A DNA stretch of 64,000 nt from Streptomyces regalis. GTDB lineage: Bacteria > Actinomycetota > Actinomycetes > Streptomycetales > Streptomycetaceae. The notes under the pieces were generated by a model. That model worked only from the letters and a program-made list of their open reading frames with translations, made no database searches and was not told the origin of the DNA. The position numbers and the translations under genes are program-made. This document shows positions 8,691-15,373 of this stretch, in pieces. Each line of letters starts with the position of its first letter. The first letter of the stretch is position 1. The stretch spans positions 10,772-74,771 of the forward strand of contig NZ_LLZG01000277.1 in the NCBI RefSeq assembly GCF_001509475.1. The letters are read 5' to 3'.

Positions 8691-11027
8691 TCACCGCATC
8701 CAGTGCCCTCCGGTGCTCCACCCCAGGAAGCGGCGGGCGCGGCCGCCTGCTGCCGTGCCGTCGGCGTCGAAGGTGCCGCCCTCGGCGACCAGGAGCAGGC
8801 CCGCCAGGGCGGGGGCCACCCGGGTCGTGACGTGGGCGGGGTGGCGGGCCGTCTCCTCGTCCAGGCCGGCGAGGAACCGCCGCTGCTCGTCGGGCGGGCA
8901 CAGGGACAGGTGGAACAGCATCTGGCGCCAGGCGTACGCCGCGTCCTTGATGGTGGGCAGCGGACGCCGGTTGCCGTGCACGCGGGCGGTCAGCCGGCAC
9001 ACGGTGACGAAGCTGCGGTGCGCCAGGTCGGCCCAGCCGGGCTGCGGGGCGATGGACACCCGGTGGACCAGCGTGGCCAGGTTGTGCGTGGTGAGGATCT
9101 GTGCCTGCTCGATCACCGTGCCGTTCGCCGCCGACCAGGACCCGTACGCGGGCCGGGATCCCGGCCCGGACGCGGTCGCGGCCCGCTCGGCGCACAGACG
9201 TGCGAAACCGGGAGACGTACGGGCGCCGTACGAACGGCTCAGCGCCGCGCCGGTCTCGGCGATCGCCAGGTTGCGGATCGCCCCGTAGTCGATGCCGTAG
9301 TAGCGCTCGTACAGCGTGCCGCGCAGCAGCTCACCGGCGATCCGTGCCGCCTTGAGGAATTTCGGGCTGAACGTGCCCATGAAGATGTCGGCGGCCAGCT
9401 CCTCCACGAACGGGGCGCCCAGGTCGCACTGGCGCTCGAGCACGCCGAGCTCGCGGACGAGCGGGTTGGGCAGGATCGTGCCGGGGAAGGCATGCACGGC
9501 CAGCTCGCCCAGCTGCCGCAGCATGTCGAGCGCGCCTTCTGCGTCCGGCTTGCCGATCACCGCGGCGCGCTGCCCGGACACCGCCCGTACCCAGGGCAGC
9601 TCCTCGACGCGCACCTGCCGTTCCAGGTTGAGCAGAAGCAGCGAACGGCGGCTGCGGAACGCCCGGTAGTTCGCGGCCATCAGCGCCCGCAGCGTCTCGT
9701 CGCCGTACGCCTGCGCGGTGGTGGTGGCCACCAACTGCGGTACCAGCTCGGCCAGTACCTCGGCGGACGGGACGACGCCCCGCTCCACGAGCGTGCCGAT
9801 CGGCGCGCTCAGCGCGGACTCGGCCACCTGCCGAATCGTCGGCGGTACGGCCGCACCGGCGGGCAGGCCGGTCTCCCGGCTCTCCTCCGCCGTCACCGCG
9901 CGGACGAGCGGGGCGACATCGGGGACGCCCGTCTCCTGGGGGAGTACGGCGAGCCGGCGCAGCACCAGTTGGGCCAGGGCGTGGTGGGAGGGGAACGCCG
10001 CCTGACCGGCCTGGCGCCGGCGCAGGGCCGTGTGCGGGGCGGAGCCGGGCAGGCCGCGCCGCCGCACCATGGACCGCACCGCGTGCCGCAGCAGACCGAG
10101 CCGGCGCGCGTCCAACGGCCGTCCGGCGACGGTCTCCTCCAGCGCGCCGCGCAGAATGCCCAGGTTCTCCTTGGGGTTGCGGTGCTTGGTGCAGCGGGTG
10201 TGCTCTGCGGCCAGCAGCCGGTAGCGGGCCAGCAGGGCGGCGCCGTGCGCCAACCAGTCGGCGTCCGGAGCGAGTTCGAGCACCCGGCCGTCCCGCGCCG
10301 TCCGAAGCCAGTGGACGAGCAGCTCGTCGCCGAACGGCTGCCACACGGCGAGCGCCTCGCGCTGGGTCTCGACGGCCGTGTTGGGGCGCCGCCGCACCAG
10401 GGTGTCGACGGCGTCGGAGACGGTGTAGCGGTGGACGGCATCCGTGGCGTCCGTCGGGCCGGCCTCCGACGCGGGGCCGGCCGCCGGCCGGGGCAGGAAC
10501 CGCAGCCGGTCGGCGAACGGCTCCAGTTCCGCCGCGAGATCCAGCGCCGCGTCCGTCTCCCCCTGCCGCACCAGCCAGGCCATGGTGAGCAGCGCGGCCT
10601 CCTCGGGAACGCCGATCGCATAGTCGCCGCTGTCCAGCCGGGCCCACAGCCAGGCGAGTCCCGCCTCGGTGAGGCAGTGGGCGAAGAGCGTGCGCCGCTC
10701 GGCCGGCACCCCGAAACTCTGCGCCGCCTCGGTCTCGTACGGCTGGAGCGGGCCGCCCGCGCTCGGGGTTCCCGTGGCGAAACCGCCCCGCACCACCTCG
10801 GGCGTCACCCAGGCCGGAAGCCCGGCCACCGGGGTCCGCGAACCGACCGTCAGCCGGCCCTCGGCCATCCCCGCGAGAACCGCCCGCCAGCGCTGCCCGC
10901 GCACCTCGGCGCGGCGCCGGGTGCCGGCGTCCTCGTGGGTCAGCGCGGTCGTGAAGGCATTGGCGAGCTGGGCCGCCGCATAGGACGGGGCCGCGGTGAG
11001 GGGCTGCTGCTCAGCGTTGTCATTCAT
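8691..11027 (-). CDS. large conserved protein of unknown function, directly behind a tRNA-Pro-like gene
   Basis: Predicted soluble protein of about 778 residues, mostly alpha-helical and rich in Ala, Arg and Leu. I recognise no nucleotide-binding or catalytic motif. Visible landmarks are a Cys/His pattern HTRCTKHRN mid-protein, the run NYRAFRSRRSLLLLNLE, and QAQILTTHNLATLVHR near residue 660. The ATG at 11027 is 4 nt after the end of the tRNA at 11031-11102 and has no ribosome site of its own. If that start is right, the mRNA either carries the tRNA as leader or becomes nearly leaderless after tRNA 3' processing. A later start such as GTG at the VRGQRW segment is possible. Function not assigned. 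Confidence 0.7.
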   Translation of the reverse strand: MNDNAEQQPLTAAPSYAAAQLANAFTTALTHEDAGTRRRAEVRGQRWRAVLAGMAEGRLTVGSRTPVAGLPAWVTPEVVRGGFATGTPSAGGPLQPYETEAAQSFGVPAERRTLFAHCLTEAGLAWLWARLDSGDYAIGVPEEAALLTMAWLVRQGETDAALDLAAELEPFADRLRFLPRPAAGPASEAGPTDATDAVHRYTVSDAVDTLVRRRPNTAVETQREALAVWQPFGDELLVHWLRTARDGRVLELAPDADWLAHGAALLARYRLLAAEHTRCTKHRNPKENLGILRGALEETVAGRPLDARRLGLLRHAVRSMVRRRGLPGSAPHTALRRRQAGQAAFPSHHALAQLVLRRLAVLPQETGVPDVAPLVRAVTAEESRETGLPAGAAVPPTIRQVAESALSAPIGTLVERGVVPSAEVLAELVPQLVATTTAQAYGDETLRALMAANYRAFRSRRSLLLLNLERQVRVEELPWVRAVSGQRAAVIGKPDAEGALDMLRQLGELAVHAFPGTILPNPLVRELGVLERQCDLGAPFVEELAADIFMGTFSPKFLKAARIAGELLRGTLYERYYGIDYGAIRNLAIAETGAALSRSYGARTSPGFARLCAERAATASGPGSRPAYGSWSAANGTVIEQAQILTTHNLATLVHRVSIAPQPGWADLAHRSFVTVCRLTARVHGNRRPLPTIKDAAYAWRQMLFHLSLCPPDEQRRFLAGLDEETARHPAHVTTRVAPALAGLLLVAEGGTFDADGTAAGGRARRFLGWSTGGHWMR

Positions 11028-11030
11028 AAG

Positions 11031-11102
11031 CCGGCGTGGCAGGTTCCGCCCCTGCGCCCTCCGGGTCCCGAGCCCGGTGCTCTGCTGCTGAGCTACACGC
11101 CG
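11031..11102 (-). tRNA. tRNA-Pro(CGG) with non-canonical D- and T-loops
   Basis: The minus strand folds into a full cloverleaf: acceptor CGGCGTG/CACGCCG (7 perfect pairs, with the proline-typical C1:G72), U8, D-stem GCTC/GAGC, anticodon stem CCGGG/CCCGG with loop CTCGGGA (U33, anticodon CGG, G37), a 5-nt variable loop, and T-stem GCAGG/CCTGC. The D-loop is AGCAGCA, with no G18-G19. The T-loop is GGCGGAA instead of TTCRANY. The discriminator base is G, and CCA is not encoded. All stems are perfect, which argues against simple decay. It could be a functional minority proline tRNA, a tRNA-like regulatory element, or a specialised tRNA for the adjacent gene. Confidence 0.72.
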
Positions 11103-11242
11103 ATGGAGGCTGACGTTAACGCCGGGATGATCACCGTACAACCGCATTTTTGGAGACCCGGTACAGCTACGCCGGGGTGTTGCTGAATCAGCCAGCCAAT
11201 GGAAGGTTGACTTTCGGCTGGCCGAGCCAGAGCATTGCCGGG

Positions 11243-12736
11243 GTGAGCCACTTCGAGCACATATCGCCCAGGTCGAGCGCGCTCCCCGCCGATCTGGACG
11301 AAGCCGCCCACCGCTGCCTCGTCGCCGGGTTCGACGGGGCCACGAGCGTGCCGGGCACGCTCAAGGAGCTCATCGACCGCGGCCTCGGCGGGGTCATCCT
11401 CTTCACCCGCAACATCCGCGACGCGCAGCAGGTGCGCCGCCTCACGGACGAGCTGCGGGCCATCCGCCCGGACCTCCTCGTCGCCATCGACAACGAGGGC
11501 GGCGGCATCGGCCACCTGGTGAGCGCCGGCGCCCCCGACGTCCCCGGCTCCTACGCCCTCGGCGTCGTCGACGACCCCAACCTCACCGCCCGCTGCGCCG
11601 ACGCGCTGGCCGGGCACCTGGCCACCCTCGGCATCACCGCCTCCTACGCCCCCGTGGCCGACCTCCAGCACCGGCCGGACAACCCGATCGTGCGCACCCG
11701 CGCCTTCGGCGCCGACCCCGAGCTGGCCGCCCGCCATCTGCACGCCTGGATCACCGCCACCGAGGGGCGCGGCATAGCCTCCTGCGCCAAGCACTTCCCC
11801 GGCCACGGCGGCACCGTCACCGACAGCCACCACGGCATGGCGGTCGACCCGAGGCCGTACGACGAACTCCGCGCCGACCTCGAACCCTTCCGCGCGGCCG
11901 TCGCCGCGGGCGTGCCGATGCTGATGAGCGCCCATGTCGTCTTCCCGGCGCTGGACCCGGGCCGCCCCGCCACCCTCAGCCGCCGCATCCTGGGTGACGT
12001 GCTCCGCCACGACCTCGGCTTCGACGGCGTCCTCGTCAGCGACGCGCTGGAGATGAAGGCGATCGCCGACGCGTACGGCGAGGCGGCCGGCGCGCGCATC
12101 GCGCTCGCGGCGGGCGCGGACCAGGTCATCGTCGCCGTGGGGGACCTGGGTGTCACCCTGGCCTGCCGGGACGCGGTGCTCGACGCGCTGCGCACCGGCG
12201 TGCTGGCTCAGGAGCGCGTCGAGGAGGCCGCGGGGCGGGTACGACGGCTCGCCGCGCGCTATGCGACCCCGCCCCTCGCGGTCGCCGGCTGGGACGCGGA
12301 GGCCGGCCTCGTGGCCGCGCGCCGGGCCGTACGCGGCCGGGGCGTACCGCCCGCCGTGCGCGGGGCCCATGTCGTCGACCTGTTCCCGCCGCCGCACCCC
12401 GCGCTCAACTGGGGCGGCGAGGACCTGCTCACCGAGATGCGCGCCGTCGACCCCACGGCGACGGGCACCTCGGTCACCGGCGAACCGGCGGATCCGGCCG
12501 AGCTCGTCGACGGCATGCTGCGCTGCTGCGGGGACGCGCCCCTGGTCGTCGCCACCTGCGACGCCGGGCTGCACCCCTGGCAACTGCGGTTGCGGGACGC
12601 CCTGTTGGCCCGGCGCCCGGACGCGGTACGAGTGGACACGGGGCTGCCGGAGGGCGGCGCGCTGTGCTCGTACGGGCGGGGCCGGGCGAACCTGCGGGCG
12701 GTCGCCGAGGCGCTGGCGGGCGTCGCCGACGGCTGA
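11243..12736 (+). CDS. GH3 beta-N-acetylhexosaminidase (NagZ-like)
   Basis: Retaining glycosidase of about 497 residues, probably cytoplasmic since no signal peptide is seen, releasing beta-linked GlcNAc from glycans or muropeptides. It carries KHFPGHG (183-189), the NagZ-type DSH dyad (Asp194, His196) used as acid/base by GH3 N-acetylglucosaminidases, and the nucleophile in VSDALEM (Asp267). A C-terminal alpha/beta domain follows. GTG at 11243 begins the family-like sequence; an ATG at 11150 would add 31 residues with no family resemblance and lies very near the divergent tRNA. Its last 23 bases are copied 235 bp downstream (see the repeat at 12716-13237). Confidence 0.88.
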   Translation: MSHFEHISPRSSALPADLDEAAHRCLVAGFDGATSVPGTLKELIDRGLGGVILFTRNIRDAQQVRRLTDELRAIRPDLLVAIDNEGGGIGHLVSAGAPDVPGSYALGVVDDPNLTARCADALAGHLATLGITASYAPVADLQHRPDNPIVRTRAFGADPELAARHLHAWITATEGRGIASCAKHFPGHGGTVTDSHHGMAVDPRPYDELRADLEPFRAAVAAGVPMLMSAHVVFPALDPGRPATLSRRILGDVLRHDLGFDGVLVSDALEMKAIADAYGEAAGARIALAAGADQVIVAVGDLGVTLACRDAVLDALRTGVLAQERVEEAAGRVRRLAARYATPPLAVAGWDAEAGLVAARRAVRGRGVPPAVRGAHVVDLFPPPHPALNWGGEDLLTEMRAVDPTATGTSVTGEPADPAELVDGMLRCCGDAPLVVATCDAGLHPWQLRLRDALLARRPDAVRVDTGLPEGGALCSYGRGRANLRAVAEALAGVADG

Positions 12737-13237
12737 GGCGCCCCGCGTCGCCAGGTACTGCGCGTCTTCTGCCCGCGCGGCCAGGACCACTGCCGGGCGG
12801 GCGCCTTGCGTTCGCATCCGCATCCAGGCCTCGAAGTAGGCGCCGCCGGGTCCGGACGCCGACCGGGTGCCCGGTGTGCGGTCCAGGATCAGGGCGGTGT
12901 CGCGCGGCGGTGTGGGGCGGGGGGTCCGGTGCAGGTCGGCGATGGTCTCGGCGGGCGTCGCCGACGGCTGAGGTGCGGCCGCCGGGTGCGCGTCGTTCAG
13001 GATGGTCGTACGACCTGCTTGATTCCCCGCGTCGCCAGGTACTGCGCGTCTTCTGCCCGCGCGGCCAGGACCACTGCCGGGCGGACGCCTTGCGTTCGCA
13101 TCCGCATCCAGGCCTCGAAGTAGGCGCCGCCGGGTCCGGACGCCGACCGGGTGCCCGGTGTGCAGTCCAGGATCAGGGCGGTGTCGCGCGGCGGTGTGGG
13201 GCGGGGGGTCCGGCGCAGGTCGGCGATGGTCTCGGCG
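12716..13237. repeat. imperfect tandem duplication of the hexosaminidase / GH5 junction
   Basis: Bases 12741-12953 (the 3' end of the GH5 gene, read on the minus strand) recur at 13025-13237 with three or four substitutions, 284 bp apart. The last 23 bp of the hexosaminidase gene (12716-12738) recur at 12951-12973, 235 bp apart. The 49-bp difference equals a segment present at 12974-13024 but replaced by two bases in the first copy. This reads as one tandem duplication of the junction followed by an internal deletion. The first copy is a dead fragment of about 70 GH5 codons. Confidence 0.85.
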
Positions 13238-14217
13238 AGTGCCTCGGCGATCGGTTTGGGGTGGCCGGAGGAGTCGAACAGGCCGAGGGTGTACTCCAGC
13301 TCCGGGAAGTCGGCCAGCGACCGGTCCACGTCGTGGGAGCACCACCAGGTCACCCCCCACAGCCCCGCGCACTCCGCCGCGTTCTGCACGGTCGCCCGCG
13401 CGAACTCCGGGGCGTCGGCGGCGGGGATGTGCGGCTCGGGGGCGCCCGTCTCCTGGACCCAGACGGGGCGCGCAGGATCGGTGGCGTATGCCTTGGCCAG
13501 CTCGGTGCCGTACTCGGCGAGGTGCCGGACCTGCGGGGAGCGCGGGCCGTAGCGGCGGGCGCAGTCGCCGGAGAACACCCAGGGGTGGACGGTGGTCAGG
13601 TCGCCCTTGCGGGCCGAGGCCTCCGGGGTGAAGGGATGGTCGTCGCCGTACCAGGCGGCGTCGTACGCGGAGTGCGTGACCAGGCCGCCGCCCGCGCCGA
13701 GCCCGTCACGGGCGGCGGCCAGCAGGGTGTCGAGGTAGTGGTCCACCTCGTCCGCCGTCACCGGGTTGTGCTCGACCAGGTTGTTGAGCTCGTTGCCGAG
13801 TTGGAGGCCGATGAGGTTCGGGCGGCCGGTGAGTGCGCGGCCCAAGGTGTGCAGGAGGGTGGCCTGGGCCTCGATGGCCTCCGGGTCCGTGAACACGTTG
13901 CGGTGGTGCCAGCTGCGGGTCCACTCCGGGTAGAAGTCGAAGCTCGACAGATGGCCCTGGACGCCGTCCACCATGACGTCGAGACCGGCCTCGCCGGCCA
14001 GGTCGACGAGGTGCGCCAGCTGGTCCACGGCGGCGTTGCGGACGAGGGTGCGGTTCGGCTGGAGCAGCGGCCAGAGGTGGAAGACGCGGACGTGGTCGAG
14101 GCCGAGGCCCGCCATCTGGTCGAGGTCGGCACGCGCGCGTGCGGGGTCGAAGTCGTGCCAGGAGTGGAACCAGCCGTGGCGGGGCGTGTAGTTGACGCCG
14201 AAGCGGAGCGTGTGGAT
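12997..14217 (-). CDS. GH5_18-like beta-mannosidase, start codon ATC or lost
   Basis: TIM-barrel glycosidase resembling the bifidobacterial beta-mannosidases that cleave Man-beta-1,4-GlcNAc from N-glycan cores. Visible features are FGVNYTP and WFHSW at the N-terminus, HVRVFHLWPLLQPNRT, QGHLSSFDF, GNELNN (acid/base Glu) and VWVQETGAPE (nucleophile Glu). The first barrel strand lies upstream of the first ATG (14115). In frame back to the preceding stop there is no ATG, GTG or TTG, only ATC at 14217, set 5 nt after a perfect GAGGAGG. A single G-to-C change of ATG would explain this. Either ATC initiates poorly or only a 372-residue form from 14115 is made. The 3' end is partly duplicated downstream. 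Confidence 0.8.
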   Translation of the reverse strand: MHTLRFGVNYTPRHGWFHSWHDFDPARARADLDQMAGLGLDHVRVFHLWPLLQPNRTLVRNAAVDQLAHLVDLAGEAGLDVMVDGVQGHLSSFDFYPEWTRSWHHRNVFTDPEAIEAQATLLHTLGRALTGRPNLIGLQLGNELNNLVEHNPVTADEVDHYLDTLLAAARDGLGAGGGLVTHSAYDAAWYGDDHPFTPEASARKGDLTTVHPWVFSGDCARRYGPRSPQVRHLAEYGTELAKAYATDPARPVWVQETGAPEPHIPAADAPEFARATVQNAAECAGLWGVTWWCSHDVDRSLADFPELEYTLGLFDSSGHPKPIAEALAETIADLRRTPRPTPPRDTALILDCTPGTRSASGPGGAYFEAWMRMRTQGVRPAVVLAARAEDAQYLATRGIKQVVRPS

Positions 14218-14285
14218 GGGATCCTCCTCGGGTCCGGTCCCGGATTGAGCCTGCCTCTTGCCGGGGCTCGGCTCTTGCTCGTGGC

Positions 14286-14301
14286 GAATGTATCAACCAC
14301 C
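14286..14301 (-). promoter_or_regulatory. candidate glycan-regulon element (GGTGGTTGATACATTC)
   Basis: Reads GGTGGTTGATACATTC on the minus strand, 69 nt before the GH5 start. Near-identical GGTGG-TGATACaTTC strings occur before the RpiR gene (28301-28312) and the GH84 gene (32368-32383). TACATT or GATACA could be a -10 hexamer, with GGTGGTT as the operator half-site. Confidence 0.5.
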
Positions 14302-14311
14302 ATGGTCGGCA

Positions 14312-15373
14312 ATGAATAGTGATTTGAACCAAACCTCGGACGCTTCGGCATCTTCGGACGCTGCGGCATCTTCGGCAGCCTCGGCGTACGTCGTCGGCCT
14401 GGACGCCGGAGGCACCCGCACCCGCGCCGTCCTGGCACCCGTGCGCGCCGGCGATCCCGAGGGCGAGGGCGTCGGAGGGCCGGGCAACGCCCTGACCGTC
14501 CCCGGCCCGCAGCTCACCGAGCACCTCGCCGAGGCCCTCGCGCACGCCGTGCCGGAAGGGCTGCGCAGCCGTGTCGTGGCCGTGGCGGGCGGGTTCGCGG
14601 GCGCCTCGCGGACCGCTCCGGACGAGCCGGGCCGCCTCAAGGCGCACGCCGCGCTCACCGTCGCGCTGAGCCGGCTGGGCATCGGCGCCGCCTCGGTCGA
14701 GATCCACAGCGACATCGAGGCGGCGTTCGCCTCAGGGCCCGGCAACCCCGCCGACGGCCTCGCCCTGGTGGCCGGCACCGGCGCGGTCGCGGCGCGCATC
14801 ACCTCACGCGCGTGCACGACGACCGCCGGCGGCGACGGCTGGCTGCTCGGCGACGACGGCGGCGGCTTCTGGATCGGCCGCGAGGCGGCACGGGCGGTGC
14901 TGCGCATGGCCGACGGACGGGGCGGGCCCACGGCGCTGGCCGCGTCGGTCGGGCGGGCGCTGGGGGTGCCGGAGGACGTCCTGCCGGGACAGGCTCCGGG
15001 CCCGTACGACGAAGGGTCCTGGAGCCGGGCCCGGCGCGAGGCCTACCGCATGCACCTACTCCCCGCCGTCATGGCCGAACCGCCGGTCCATCTCGCCCGC
15101 CTCGCACCCCTGGTGACGGAGGCCGCGCGGCACGAGGACGCCCTTGCCGCCGGGATCCTCGACGCGGCAGCCGACCACCTCACCGCCACCCTCCGTGCCC
15201 TCGGTCCGCGCCCCGGCGAGCGGATCGTCGCGACCGGCGGTCTGCTCGGCCCGGACGGACCGCTGACCGCACCCCTCACCGCCCGGCTGCATCCCCTCGG
15301 GCTCACGGTCGACTGGGTGGCCGACGGGGCCCGGGGGGCAGTTGCCCTCGCCCGACTGGGGTACGACGGATGA
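14312..15373 (+). CDS. BadF/BadG-family kinase, probable N-acetylglucosamine kinase
   Basis: Sugar kinase of the ASKHA superfamily, about 353 residues. Phosphate-1 motif GLDAGGTRTRAVLAP follows an N-terminal Ser/Ala/Asp-rich stretch of about 25 residues. Then come the adenosine/phosphate-2 region VAGTGAVAARI and the GDDGGGFWIGREAARA loop typical of BadF-type GlcNAc kinases. In this setting it would phosphorylate GlcNAc released by the neighbouring hexosaminidases. The ATG at 14312 is used; a regulatory element (14319-14334) overlaps the first codons, so a slightly later start cannot be excluded. It is translationally coupled to the GH3 gene by a 4-nt ATGA overlap. Confidence 0.83.
   Translation: MNSDLNQTSDASASSDAAASSAASAYVVGLDAGGTRTRAVLAPVRAGDPEGEGVGGPGNALTVPGPQLTEHLAEALAHAVPEGLRSRVVAVAGGFAGASRTAPDEPGRLKAHAALTVALSRLGIGAASVEIHSDIEAAFASGPGNPADGLALVAGTGAVAARITSRACTTTAGGDGWLLGDDGGGFWIGREAARAVLRMADGRGGPTALAASVGRALGVPEDVLPGQAPGPYDEGSWSRARREAYRMHLLPAVMAEPPVHLARLAPLVTEAARHEDALAAGILDAAADHLTATLRALGPRPGERIVATGGLLGPDGPLTAPLTARLHPLGLTVDWVADGARGAVALARLGYDG
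14319..14334 (-). promoter_or_regulatory. candidate operator, GTTTGGTTCAAATCAC
   Basis: The minus strand contains TGGTTCAAATCA, identical over 12 bases to the palindromic site at 22244-22258 before the ABC importer. It overlaps the first codons of the kinase gene, a position where a bound repressor would block transcription. Confidence 0.5.

Noticed and set aside
8703..11186. 827-codon plus-strand frame opposite the unknown protein at 8691-11027
   Set aside because: Considered because the minus-strand protein is itself unknown. The minus frame has normal residue composition and ordered motifs, while this one is Gly/Arg/Gln-rich.
11093..13372. 759-codon minus-strand frame crossing the hexosaminidase
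   Set aside because: It is antisense to a clear GH3 gene and is kept open by the duplicated GH5 end and GC bias.
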